From: a virus
Virus record (IMG/VR): IMGVR_UViG_3300009537_000119
Location: 1 to 29,638 of that record
Direction: 5' to 3' (one strand)
Length of the DNA stretch: 29,638 bases
Position numbers and translations under genes: made by a program. The notes beneath the pieces were generated by a model that was not told the DNA's origin, made no database searches, and worked only from the letters and a program-made list of their open reading frames with translations. Numbering within the stretch: position 1 is the first letter of the stretch; every line of letters begins with the position of its first letter. Positions 7,825 through 15,746 of the stretch are shown one piece after another.

Positions 7825-7914
7825 CCTGTAGTCCCTGTTAGTAGATATCGGTCAGGTCGGCGACAGGGGGAGCACCATCAACCGGAAGCACCAGGCCGGG
7901 CTAGACCTGACCGA
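7825..7914 (-). promoter_or_regulatory. Hairpin plus shared ACTAACAGGG motif after the major tail gene
   Basis: The 110-base gap between the major tail protein and the chaperone holds an 11-bp perfect stem, TCGGTCAGGTC (7848-7858) with GACCTGACCGA (7904-7914), around a 45-base loop. It starts about 11 bases after the major tail stop. Five bases beyond its far arm, on the minus strand, is ACTAACAGGGACTACAGG (7842-7825), leading into the chaperone ribosome binding site. The same 18-base pattern follows an 11-bp hairpin at 13850-13895. There is no U tract, so transcript-end protection, RNA processing or translation control is likelier than termination. Confidence 0.6.
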
Positions 7915-7924
7915 ATATCCCAGA

Positions 7925-8947
7925 TTAAATCGAGGCTACGTTCGTTTTTGTTGTCAGAGCAAATTCTTGAGCTCCCGTAATGTCGTATGAACCTCGCAGT
8001 ATAGCGGTATGCAGATTGTTTCCCTGAGAGTTTTCGGCGAGCGGAGTTACTGCCTGCCAGAAACCCCCGACCCCGAGCGTCAGATTATGATTATCTCCTG
8101 CTCCGATCTGAGGACCGTCAAGAGAGAATTGCAGGAAGGATTTCGTCCCTGCCTGGAATAAATCATAAATCGCATCGGCGCCTGAATTGCCCTCAAGAGT
8201 GAGGTTAAACAGGACATCAAATTTCCCCTGACCGAAAGTATCGAAATATTTGTTAGCGTCTCCGTGAAATTTCGGATGCAGTCCAGTCAGGATCTCGATC
8301 GTGTAGGCTCGGAGTAGACCTGTTACCTCAGTCCCCCCGAGACCTGCCCAGGAGGTGTCCCGATAAAAACGGGTCACTTTTGCATTTAACTCGGTCGTGG
8401 TCGGTATTGTGATCCCCCCGGTAAACGAGACCGGCGTCCACTGCCGAGCGTAAAAATCGACATCGATCCCCACTCTCGCCGGCGTGTTGTCCTGGTTGAT
8501 CGTCCCGTTAATTGCGAGCCGTTCGATCTGCATAAACTCGCACTCATACGCCTGAGTGTCGTCGCCGACCTCGAGGGTCCCTGAGTCGGGAGTGTTGGTT
8601 GCAGTCATCGACGGCGTAAACGTCCAGAGATAATCTCCCTCTCCGGAGGTCTGCTCGACAGGCGTGACGCCTCCCTTGATCCCCATTGAGAACAGGATCG
8701 GGAGCAGTTGATAATAAGCATCCGAGAAATTAAGACTGCTCTTAACCTCCAGTTGATCGATGCGAGGATTAGCACGAACGCCGAGAGCACGAACCCCGGC
8801 ATCGTCCTCGATCATCGTCGGGACCCGATCTGGGGGGATCGGAGGATGCGTTCCGGCCAGGAGCAAAGTATCCGCAGCGACGGCCGTCCCTTGAGCCGAT
8901 GACGGCTCAAGGCCCCATTGTATTTTAGAGAATGCTCGTTCGCCCAT
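7925..8947 (-). CDS. Major tail tube protein
   Basis: The 340-residue protein lies directly before the G/GT chaperone pair, the usual place of the tail tube subunit. It begins MGERAFSKIQWGLEPSSAQGT and continues with beta-rich, Thr/Gly-rich sequence (DQLEVKSSLNFSDAYYQLLPILFSMGIKGG, TLEVGDDTQAYECEFMQIERLAINGTINQ, ARVGIDVDFYARQW). Stacked rings of this protein would form the tail tube. AAGGAG lies about 12 bases before the ATG. A strong hairpin follows the stop and may protect its abundant message. The identification rests on position, size and composition, which together are characteristic. Confidence 0.8.
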   Translation of the reverse strand: MGERAFSKIQWGLEPSSAQGTAVAADTLLLAGTHPPIPPDRVPTMIEDDAGVRALGVRANPRIDQLEVKSSLNFSDAYYQLLPILFSMGIKGGVTPVEQTSGEGDYLWTFTPSMTATNTPDSGTLEVGDDTQAYECEFMQIERLAINGTINQDNTPARVGIDVDFYARQWTPVSFTGGITIPTTTELNAKVTRFYRDTSWAGLGGTEVTGLLRAYTIEILTGLHPKFHGDANKYFDTFGQGKFDVLFNLTLEGNSGADAIYDLFQAGTKSFLQFSLDGPQIGAGDNHNLTLGVGGFWQAVTPLAENSQGNNLHTAILRGSYDITGAQEFALTTKTNVASI

Positions 8948-8949
8948 GA

Positions 8950-9315
8950 TTATTTATCTCCTTTCTGGTTTTTGGGTTGAACTTCATTTTCGGGATCATC
9001 GACCGTCTCCGGTTCTGGATCCTCTTTCGTTCCGGATATCTTGGATCCGGGTTTCTTGGCCGATAGTTTTTTCTCGTCATCGTCCAGCCTATAAATATCT
9101 TTCGCCAGGCAGTCGAGGAGAATCTTCCCGGGTTGCCCGTCAAGATATGGACGGCGAAACGGTTTTTTATCCTTGATCGCCTGTTTCTCTGCCTTGTCAA
9201 TATCCTCGAGGAGTTTCTCGTAATTCTTAATATAAGTATCTCCGAGATCTTTCGAGAGTTCGTGAGGCAGTCCCAGAACTCCGTCGCCCTTGCCGATAAA
9301 CTTGTAAATTTTCAT
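8950..9315 (-). CDS. Small acidic/basic protein between tail genes, unknown function
   Basis: The 121-residue protein begins MKIYKFIGKGDGVLGLPHELSKDL, a section that looks folded and resembles short phage proteins where a field value such as a monitor of membrane or connector fit is not assignable. Residues 83-121 are almost wholly charged or polar (KKPGSKISGTKEDPEPETVDDPENEVQ) and likely disordered. A good AAGGAG is placed before the ATG, and the gene ends 2 bases before the major tail protein start. Its position between tail terminator and tail tube suggests a structural or assembly accessory protein, but no family is recognised. Confidence 0.65.
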   Translation of the reverse strand: MKIYKFIGKGDGVLGLPHELSKDLGDTYIKNYEKLLEDIDKAEKQAIKDKKPFRRPYLDGQPGKILLDCLAKDIYRLDDDEKKLSAKKPGSKISGTKEDPEPETVDDPENEVQPKNQKGDK

Positions 9316-9333
9316 AATTGAACTCCTTTTAGT

Positions 9334-9813
9334 TTATGCCTGGACCGTGAATGTCCCGGTCTCGACGTCTTTTAAATCATAGTGAAACATTAATCCGGCG
9401 TGTGGAGTGCCGGCGTACTCCAGGACCCCGGGTCCCTCATAAAAGAGAGCAGGGAGGGGAGGAGGCAAAAACGTTTTACAGGTCCCGCCGAGGTTCATAT
9501 CTTGAGCGAACATATTTCGAACTCGCTCGACGAACGGCCAGGACATTTTTTGTGCCTCGGCGAGCGAGAGCCCCAGAGAGAAATAAACCCAGATCTTGAC
9601 ATTATGCATAGCGACGGCCGGAGACCCCTCTCCGTAGACCTGCCCTCCTCCCTGGGTCCCAATCAGGGTCGAGGGAAACGAGAGCAGTTTTAACGGCCAT
9701 TGATTATAGCCATATACGACCCCCGCAGTCGGGATCTCGGCGGCGGCCTGAGAAGCAGTGTGGACGGTCTGCATATTCGTTTTTATTATGGGACCCCAGT
9801 CATCGACAGGCAT
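9334..9813 (-). CDS. Tail terminator / tail completion-like protein (gpU position)
   Basis: The 159-residue protein lies after the gp10-like connector protein and two genes before the tail tube protein, where siphoviruses encode the tail terminator that caps the tail tube. It has alternating strand and helix patterns (VKIWVYFSLGLSLAEAQKMSWPFVERVRNMFAQDM, ALFYEGPGVLEYAGTPHAGLMFHYDLKDVE) that resemble these small alpha/beta proteins. The start codon overlaps the previous stop as TAATG, with GGAGG about 8 bases upstream. The role is inferred from gene order and general features. Confidence 0.6.
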   Translation of the reverse strand: MPVDDWGPIIKTNMQTVHTASQAAAEIPTAGVVYGYNQWPLKLLSFPSTLIGTQGGGQVYGEGSPAVAMHNVKIWVYFSLGLSLAEAQKMSWPFVERVRNMFAQDMNLGGTCKTFLPPPLPALFYEGPGVLEYAGTPHAGLMFHYDLKDVETGTFTVQA

Positions 9814-10247
9814 TATTTAACCTCCAGATCTTTAACTAATTTCTGACCGGCCGAGGCGAACTGTTTTAAGACGAGCGGTCTCCGGTTGAGAAACATCCGA
9901 GCGACCTGTCCGGCCGTCCTCTGGCCCCGGCGAGACGTCGATCGATAATGATATCGGGTCGAGTCCTCGAGTGCTCGAGGATATGGAAATCCCCTCGAGC
10001 TCGTTGCGAATGTCCGGACGGCTCCCTGGAGAAATTTTGTTCCGGCGATATGCTCGACCTCCATTTTTAAAGTATTTTTATAATACGACGTGTCGACCGC
10101 AGCGACCTCTCGCCAACCAACATACATGATCCGGACGGAGGCCATCATCGCAGGGAATGCGATCTTGTCGGCTCGTTTTTCAGCATTCATTAACTTAAAA
10201 ATCTGCTGCTGTACTTTGGGATATTCGATGGTCATATTTAAAGACAT
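9813..10247 (-). CDS. HK97 gp10-like head-tail connector/tail completion protein
   Basis: The 144-residue basic protein has the character of the HK97 gp10 family: an N-terminal helix pair (IFKLMNAEKRADKIAFPAMMASVRIM), a middle part with VDTSYYKNTLKMEVEHI and GTKFLQGAVRT, and a basic C-terminal helix region. It sits between the gp6-like connector and the tail terminator, as in HK97-type phages. The ATG at 10247 lacks a clear ribosome binding site, while a possible promoter, TTGACA plus TATTAT, overlaps it; initiation at the second ATG (10235) is possible. The stop overlaps the next start. Confidence 0.7.
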   Translation of the reverse strand: MSLNMTIEYPKVQQQIFKLMNAEKRADKIAFPAMMASVRIMYVGWREVAAVDTSYYKNTLKMEVEHIAGTKFLQGAVRTFATSSRGFPYPRALEDSTRYHYRSTSRRGQRTAGQVARMFLNRRPLVLKQFASAGQKLVKDLEVK

Positions 10248-10275
10248 AATATTTTTATATAGTTAGGTGTGTCAA
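10246..10275 (-). promoter_or_regulatory. Candidate promoter over the gp10-like start
   Basis: TTGACA at 10275-10270 is followed after 18 bases by TATTAT at 10251-10246 in an A+T-rich gap. The predicted start would fall near 10239, inside the gene but before the second ATG at 10235, which would make a near-leaderless message. It is a motif match only. Confidence 0.3.
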
Positions 10276-10293
10276 GTATATAATTAGGTGTTT

Positions 10294-11169
10294 TTACCAA
10301 ACGAGCTCGGCGGCCCGGACCCTCTTGAGGAGTTCGACTGCCTCCGGATCGAGCGTTTTAATATGCATAATTTTTCCAGTGTCGAATATTGCCTCGGCGT
10401 CTCCGAAAGCAACTTGACCTCTCTTGAATTGTCGGATCGCCTGAATGATACAGGCTCGATTAGCGAGGTCATGGACTTTCCATTTCTGGATTGTGGTCGT
10501 CGATGAATGCTCCGCAGCCGTCGACCCGTTTCGAGCTCGGATGATCGTCGCAGTGTTCGCCGAACTGGTATCGGTAGCAGTGACCTCGGCGAGCTCGCTT
10601 TCGATCTGGAGGATGGACCCGACAGAGATCCGAGGAGCGATCCCCCAGATATCCGCTCCATCGACGTCGGCCACAGAGAGAGAGGTCCCGTCGATTAAGA
10701 GAGGATCGTCGAGGACCGTGTCGGCAGTACCGACCCAGGCATCGTCTCGATTTTCGGCGAAACCCCAGGTCCCGACCACTCGGACGGATTTCTGTCCTTT
10801 CGGCCATTTATTAATTGAGGTCGAGTTCTCATCGATCCACAGTGAGTCGTAGGATCCGAGAGCGTTAAAATCGTCGCCCTTCATAGCGATATAGTCAGTC
10901 ATCGCCGTGTAGTTTTGCCCTCCGTCGTAAGAATAAGCGACCGAGGTTATTGAGAGCAGGTCCCCGACATATAAAACTTTCTCTCCGGAGCCGGCGAAAT
11001 ATCGGGTTGCGATCTGGGGATAAAAAACCCGGTTGCATTCTCGATCGATGAAACGGGAGATCGTCCCCGATATCTGGAGAAATAGATCGTCGTAGGATGT
11101 CGTCGCAGTAAGCAGAGCATCGGGAGCGACGTTTCGAATATCGTCAAGGGTTGCATATAGGTTCGGCAT
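10294..11169 (-). CDS. Head-tail connector protein (gp6-like), enlarged
   Basis: The 291-residue protein begins MPNLYATLDDIRNVAPDALL and ISRFIDRECNRVFYP, the typical helical start of gp6-type connectors that dock beneath the portal. The usual length is about 100-200 residues. Here a beta-rich section with a TADTVLDDPLLIDG to IIRARNGSTAAEH stretch is inserted before the last helices (ANRACIIQAIRQFKRGQVAFGD and DPEAVELLKRVR). The insert resembles a small virion decoration or adhesion domain. An AGAGG motif precedes the ATG. Position between the head cassette and the gp10-like gene supports the assignment. Confidence 0.75.
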   Translation of the reverse strand: MPNLYATLDDIRNVAPDALLTATTSYDDLFLQISGTISRFIDRECNRVFYPQIATRYFAGSGEKVLYVGDLLSITSVAYSYDGGQNYTAMTDYIAMKGDDFNALGSYDSLWIDENSTSINKWPKGQKSVRVVGTWGFAENRDDAWVGTADTVLDDPLLIDGTSLSVADVDGADIWGIAPRISVGSILQIESELAEVTATDTSSANTATIIRARNGSTAAEHSSTTTIQKWKVHDLANRACIIQAIRQFKRGQVAFGDAEAIFDTGKIMHIKTLDPEAVELLKRVRAAELVW

Positions 11170-11174
11170 CTTTA

Positions 11175-12026
11175 TTAACCTCTTAATTTGTAATGATCGA
11201 CAATCTGGGCGAGCCCCTCATCGAGCACGTTTCCCATGTGCATAGTTAATCTCTCAATAGTTGCCAGTCTCAGAAAACCGGCCTCGTCGAGAGATCGATC
11301 GAACAGGTTTTCTCTCGGCGTCCCACTTGTGACAAAACTATGATTTTTAAAAGGGACGATGTCTCCGGCTCGAGCGACGAACTGGCAATGATGAGAGGTC
11401 GCATACGCCTCGTGATTTTTATAAATGATGAGTTTGTCTTGATCATCATATTTGCCGTGTAGTTTCTTTCCAGGAGATCCGATCGAGGTCTGATAATCGT
11501 CCTGCCATTCTGCCGGCAGAAAATCGCCTGTCTTGATCTCGGCATTCTCCCGAGCCCAGTCGAGCGTAAATTTATTATCACGATTGAAACCCTGTCGGGT
11601 CGGATATCCACTGATCACGGCAGGACCTGGAAACGCATCCAGGAGAGCGAGTTGTTTCGATAACCAATTGGGAAGATATAACATATCGTCGTCGGCATAG
11701 GCGACGATTGTATCGGGAGGGACCATCCTATATATCGAGGCCTGGGCATTTAGTTTCCCGACATTATGGGAGAGGATCAGTGTGTCCGGTTGATAAAAAG
11801 ATCTCAACCATCCCCGCATATTTTCGCAGGACCCATTATCCCAGACGAGGATCTGAGCACGAGCGCCGGCGTGTTTCCGCAGCGACCGGAGCGAGATCTG
11901 GACGATTTCCATCCGTTCGGCGTGATATCCCTCATGGTTGGGGAGATGGACGATGACGGCGATCAGGACCTCGGGGAGAACGTCTCCGATATCTTTATGC
12001 CGGTTCGGGTTCTTTCCGACTCTCAT
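11175..12026 (-). CDS. GT2-family glycosyltransferase
   Basis: The 283-residue protein has the marks of a GT-A fold family 2 transferase: an N-terminal Rossmann-like strand (EVLIAVIVHL), VWDNGS at 61-66, NVGKLNA at 88-94 and the nucleotide-sugar/metal motif AYADDDM at about 109-115. No membrane segment is present. The probable reaction is transfer of a sugar from a nucleotide donor to a protein or DNA acceptor; the acceptor cannot be read from the sequence. It overlaps the preceding methyltransferase-like gene (TGATG) and stands directly before the connector gene, so it is made with virion proteins. Capsid or tail glycosylation is a reasonable inference. Confidence 0.8.
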   Translation of the reverse strand: MRVGKNPNRHKDIGDVLPEVLIAVIVHLPNHEGYHAERMEIVQISLRSLRKHAGARAQILVWDNGSCENMRGWLRSFYQPDTLILSHNVGKLNAQASIYRMVPPDTIVAYADDDMLYLPNWLSKQLALLDAFPGPAVISGYPTRQGFNRDNKFTLDWARENAEIKTGDFLPAEWQDDYQTSIGSPGKKLHGKYDDQDKLIIYKNHEAYATSHHCQFVARAGDIVPFKNHSFVTSGTPRENLFDRSLDEAGFLRLATIERLTMHMGNVLDEGLAQIVDHYKLRG

Positions 12027-12565
12027 CAGATCTGTTTCTCCGATCCACCAGGCAGGCGGTAAAATCTGGTTTTTATATACCGGAGATTATTCCCGATCAG
12101 GTCGATCGAGAGATGCGTCGTCGAGATCTCATCAAGTTTCCGGATCTCCTCTGCACATTCGGGACGATTGTAATTATCGACGATCACGATCCCGCCTGGT
12201 CTAACGATTTTCGGAGCGAGCCGGATCCACTCCGGCCGGTCGTCTTTCCATCCGTCGATTAAGAGGAGATCATAATTTCTCCCCTTAAAATAAACTGGTT
12301 TATGATCGAAAAACATCGTCACATTTCCAGGAGATTGATACTCGACGACTTGCGTCCACTCAGGATCATTATCGACGGCATGAACCGCTCGAACTCTCTC
12401 AGCAAACCAGAGAGTCGATCCTCCGCATCCGTGCTCGAGGATCATCCAGTCAGGACGGAGGAGACTTTCCAAATATAGAACGACGGCAGGATGCAGCCAG
12501 GGGACCGGATCCTCTCCGATCTGATCCGGCGTTTTCGGACGATACCATTTCTCATTATTGACCAT
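12026..12565 (-). CDS. Class I SAM-dependent methyltransferase-like protein
   Basis: The 179-residue protein shows a class I methyltransferase core: ILEHGCGGSTLWFAE at 42-56 (the glycine-rich SAM loop), an acidic end of strand two near D65 (HAVDNDPEW), LLLIDGW at 100-106 and GGIVIVDN near residue 125. There is no DPPY or cysteine DNA methyltransferase motif, so it is more likely to act on a sugar, small molecule or protein. It overlaps the upstream gene by 11 bases and the downstream glycosyltransferase by one base, with GGAGG 7 bases before the ATG. The three genes look like one cassette. Confidence 0.75.
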   Translation of the reverse strand: MVNNEKWYRPKTPDQIGEDPVPWLHPAVVLYLESLLRPDWMILEHGCGGSTLWFAERVRAVHAVDNDPEWTQVVEYQSPGNVTMFFDHKPVYFKGRNYDLLLIDGWKDDRPEWIRLAPKIVRPGGIVIVDNYNRPECAEEIRKLDEISTTHLSIDLIGNNLRYIKTRFYRLPGGSEKQI

Positions 12566-13841
12566 TGAGCATCCTCCGAGCTTTCTCGCCTCCCGCAGCT
12601 TTAATTCGCCGATCGAGTTCCATCATACATTGAGTATTAAATTCGTAGATACCCATGTGAGCCCCATATTTATACGCCTTGTCTGATTGATCATGTTGTA
12701 ATTTTCTCAACTGTTCGCCGGCTCGTTTCTGGAGGCCGGGATCTTTCTCGGCGAGTTTCCATGTATGCCAAACATACTCGGTTTTTCCGGATGCGTTCCA
12801 CATTTCAGCGGATAGCTCCTCCCCTTTCTGAGCGGTCCGGCCGGCCTGGAGTTCGTACTCGTCCCGAGCGAGGGTCGCATCCTCCCCGGATGCTTTCTGG
12901 ATCTCGTCGTATTTCCGGAGATATCTTTCAATCTCTCCGATCTGTCCGGCGACCTGTCCCTGCTTGATACAGTGATCCTGCCTCTGGATGATCATCTCGC
13001 CGGCGTCCTTATACTGCCGGTCCTTGATCAGGAGGAGGAGAACGTCCTTAATCTTGATATGCTCCCTCTCGAGTTGTTTAAATTTCTTATTCAGATCATC
13101 GAGGTTTTTCGAAATATATTCTTTATCGAGTGTGACCGTGTCTCCCTCATAGCCATAAATTAGGTGAGTGAACATCGTATGAGCCGAGTTTAATTTAACC
13201 TCGACCCCTTGGCCGGTTGCAATTCCTAACCAGAAAGCGAAACAAGATCTCTGATATTCATACTCGGTCCCGTTAGATAATTCGACCCCGTAGATCTCAA
13301 TCGTCGTAAATCCCAGATGCAGAGCGAGAGCGATCGCATAAGGAAACGTCGACGTAAAATATTCGAGTTGGATCTCCTTGTCGCTTTTGACGAGTTTGAT
13401 CGTCGAGAGATATTTTTCGACGATCTGATCATATGGATATTTGACGGAGTTCGGGACCTCTGGGACCTTGTCGATCATGTATATCGATCGGGATCCGTGA
13501 TCCTCTTGTAGCCATTTCCAGTGAAAAGGATCTGAGAAATTGAGCGGATTTTTAAAGACGGCCGGTTTATGGATCTGGAAAACTGCGTCCCATCTCCGGA
13601 CCCATCTCTCCGCTATATCGGGAAGTTCGAGCGTCTGGTTTTTATGTTTGATTTTTTTTCCGAGTTTCAATTTCCCGACCTGCTCGGATGTGAGGCCGAG
13701 TTCCTTGATCTTTTTATCATCCTGGACCCGACCATTCGGAGCCTCATTCAGAACCCAGATCGTTTTATCCGGATCATCGAACGGAGCATCGGCCCGAGTC
13801 TCCTTGTGAGATCCGACGATGCAGACTGTTTTATCAATCAT
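12555..13841 (-). CDS. Rossmann-like phage protein with C-terminal coiled coil
   Basis: The 428-residue protein has two parts. Residues 1-240 look like an alpha/beta domain: VCIVGSHKETRADAPFDD, KTIWVLNEA, ERWVRRWDAVFQIHKP, SIYMIDKVPEVPNSVKYPY, YFTSTFPYAIALALHLGFTTIEIYGVEL. This resembles phage proteins with a sialyltransferase- or DUF115-like Rossmann core that travel with glycosylation genes. Residues 245-400 are helical and charged, probably a coiled coil. It heads the methyltransferase/glycosyltransferase cassette and has a hairpin plus shared motif in its leader. I do not recognise a defined activity; a role in making or transferring a virion sugar is inferred from neighbours. Confidence 0.65.
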   Translation of the reverse strand: MIDKTVCIVGSHKETRADAPFDDPDKTIWVLNEAPNGRVQDDKKIKELGLTSEQVGKLKLGKKIKHKNQTLELPDIAERWVRRWDAVFQIHKPAVFKNPLNFSDPFHWKWLQEDHGSRSIYMIDKVPEVPNSVKYPYDQIVEKYLSTIKLVKSDKEIQLEYFTSTFPYAIALALHLGFTTIEIYGVELSNGTEYEYQRSCFAFWLGIATGQGVEVKLNSAHTMFTHLIYGYEGDTVTLDKEYISKNLDDLNKKFKQLEREHIKIKDVLLLLIKDRQYKDAGEMIIQRQDHCIKQGQVAGQIGEIERYLRKYDEIQKASGEDATLARDEYELQAGRTAQKGEELSAEMWNASGKTEYVWHTWKLAEKDPGLQKRAGEQLRKLQHDQSDKAYKYGAHMGIYEFNTQCMMELDRRIKAAGGEKARRMLNGQ

Positions 13842-13849
13842 TTGTAATC

Positions 13850-13895
13850 CCTGTTTTCCCTGTTAGTGAGAGCAGGGACCGAAATCCCTGCTCTC
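13850..13895 (-). promoter_or_regulatory. Perfect 11-bp hairpin with shared ACTAACAGGG motif
   Basis: GAGAGCAGGGA (13868-13878) pairs with TCCCTGCTCTC (13885-13895) across a 6-base loop, about 20 bases after the stop of the decoration-like gene. On the minus strand it is followed immediately by ACTAACAGGGAAAACAGG (13867-13850), the same pattern found after the hairpin at 7848-7914. No U tract follows. Both copies stand between a gene for a presumably abundant virion protein and a gene needed in smaller amount, which suggests control of relative expression. Confidence 0.65.
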
Positions 13896-13915
13896 TTGAT
13901 AGTTGATCCTGCAAA

Positions 13916-14410
13916 TTAGCTCGAGGACAGAGGAGCAGTCGCCGGGTATCGTGGTTCTAGGATCGCAATAACGGAGACCTCGCAAGCAGTAACGCTCGAG
14001 GATCCTGGAGTTACAAGGACCCGGAGATAATTCGCATCGGCATCGGCAGCCTGGACGGCGTCCGGATCCACGTCGATCATGACGATTGAATCCTCACCAT
14101 CGCCAGCGACCGATGAGAACAGTATTCCAGCACTTGAGAAAGCAGTATTTGCTCCCCAACTGTCCGACCCTACGGCCCCGCTCAGACGATATCGAGCGGC
14201 GATCGCAGTATCCCCGGCAGCCGTAGAATTGCCGGTCGAACTTTCGACAGTGAGCGTAATACTATCCCCCGTGATCGTGCCAAAAAAGACCAGAAAAGTG
14301 ACCCAGTGAGTATTTGAGATTTTTACAAAATTTGAACCGGTTGCGTTCTCGGTAATATCGACTGGGGATAGCAGTCCGACCGCTTGATGTTTAGCATTAA
14401 AACGTACCAT
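13916..14410 (-). CDS. Capsid decoration-like protein
   Basis: The 164-residue protein follows the capsid gene directly. It is small, neutral and beta-rich, with Ser/Thr/Ala-rich strands (VKISNTHWVTFLVFFGTITGDSITLTVES, DTAIAARYRLSGAVGSDSWG, NYLRVLVTPGSSSVTACEVSVIAILEPR). Similar proteins downstream of HK97-type capsid genes decorate the head or form its outer layer. The 152-residue protein at 18200-18658 has a similar feel (SSAGDTAITVAQRR against STAAGDTAIAARYR), so the two may be distant copies. AAGGAG lies 7 bases before the ATG. Confidence 0.6.
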   Translation of the reverse strand: MVRFNAKHQAVGLLSPVDITENATGSNFVKISNTHWVTFLVFFGTITGDSITLTVESSTGNSTAAGDTAIAARYRLSGAVGSDSWGANTAFSSAGILFSSVAGDGEDSIVMIDVDPDAVQAADADANYLRVLVTPGSSSVTACEVSVIAILEPRYPATAPLSSS

Positions 14411-14462
14411 AATATTTCTCCTTTATGGTTTCATTAGTTCACGAGTTGATCAGTCGACCCTA

Positions 14463-15746
14463 TTATGAACTGGTCGACATTACGACGAACGGGCTCTGAG
14501 TGTTGGATCCCTTGAAGGGGGTCACGGCAGTTCTCCAGGCCGGTTGTCCGTCGATCCTATAGGTGAACTTATAGGTCATCTCGTCGGTTTCGAAACGAAC
14601 ATGGATGGACTCGGATCCCTTGACCGCTCCCTTATCAATGGCAAGATACTGATCCATAGATGCGAGCATGAGATCTCCAGTGGTCCCCAGGGTTGCGGCG
14701 TATTCGATATCGATGACGGGGAGACCTTTTAAGCGAGCGAACGGAGCATCGGCGAAACCTCCGGGCGGCATATAAACCTCGTTCGTGAGGGTCATACTTT
14801 CAAGGACGGGGTGTATATCCTGGTTTGCAAACCAGACATAATTCCCGGCTCCCCCCCATCGGCGAGAGTACATGTTCGAGATATCTCGGGGAGTGATGGT
14901 TGACGCATTGATCCGAGTGACGGAGATCAGACAGCCGGAGTTCATAATTCCGAGCGGTTTCCCGACCCCGTCTCCTTCGTAGATCGCATCCTCGACCATA
15001 AACTTGAGCTCGTCGGCGACGGTCCTCTGTAACCAGGCGGCGAGAGTGGTCGTGTCCATCAGGAGTTCGTCGGTTGCATAGGCCAGGGCCGCAACCTTTT
15101 TTAACTTGAGATCGATCTGGGAAAATGAGGGTTGAGAGTTCGTGATCGAACTGCCCTCGGCGACCCAATAACCCCGGATCCCGCCCCATCTGGAGCCGGC
15201 GGCCCTGGAGGTCTCGTCAACCGTGTTAAAGCTCATCGAGTTTGAGGTCGGTCCGAGCGGATATGGATCGACCCGATTGAGGATCTCGCCGATGGACCAC
15301 ATTTTTTCTTTGAGGGTTCCGTCGACCGTAGTCGTCACGAGAAAACCACCTTGAGCGGGATCGGCCTCCTCCATTCCTGCTCCGGCTTTGACGGCCAGCA
15401 GACGGGGATCTACATTATGCGGAGAGAGTGCAGCAGATTTTACGGCCAGGAAAAACTCTCCGTCGGTTTCCCAGGGTTGGTCGCCCTCGTCAGTGACGAC
15501 GGTAATCCCGGACCCGGGATCGACGGGCGGAGCAGATTCGGCGACTGCCTTGACTGCCTCGGTGACCGCAGTCTTAACAATTTCCCCGACATCCTCGAGA
15601 GAGAATGACGGTTCGACGACCAGATCCTCGATCTCCCATTTAGTACCCTTGAGAGCATAGCGGATTTGATCGTCATTTAGGTCGGCGACTTTCACACTTA
15701 CCAATTTAGCAAAATGCTCGAGCGCCTCCTGTTTTGTTTTAAACAT
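14463..15746 (-). CDS. Major capsid protein from an internal start
   Basis: An in-frame ATG at 15746 inside the fusion gene is preceded by AAGGAG with a 7-base spacer, one of the best ribosome binding sites in the window, although it lies within coding sequence (codons for TRSNT). Initiation here gives 427 residues starting MFKTKQEALEHF, the expected size of an HK97-fold capsid precursor with its delta domain. The fusion would supply a few protease copies while the internal start supplies the roughly 400 capsid subunits a head needs. The start is seen in the sequence; its use is inferred. Confidence 0.7.
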   Translation of the reverse strand: MFKTKQEALEHFAKLVSVKVADLNDDQIRYALKGTKWEIEDLVVEPSFSLEDVGEIVKTAVTEAVKAVAESAPPVDPGSGITVVTDEGDQPWETDGEFFLAVKSAALSPHNVDPRLLAVKAGAGMEEADPAQGGFLVTTTVDGTLKEKMWSIGEILNRVDPYPLGPTSNSMSFNTVDETSRAAGSRWGGIRGYWVAEGSSITNSQPSFSQIDLKLKKVAALAYATDELLMDTTTLAAWLQRTVADELKFMVEDAIYEGDGVGKPLGIMNSGCLISVTRINASTITPRDISNMYSRRWGGAGNYVWFANQDIHPVLESMTLTNEVYMPPGGFADAPFARLKGLPVIDIEYAATLGTTGDLMLASMDQYLAIDKGAVKGSESIHVRFETDEMTYKFTYRIDGQPAWRTAVTPFKGSNTQSPFVVMSTSS

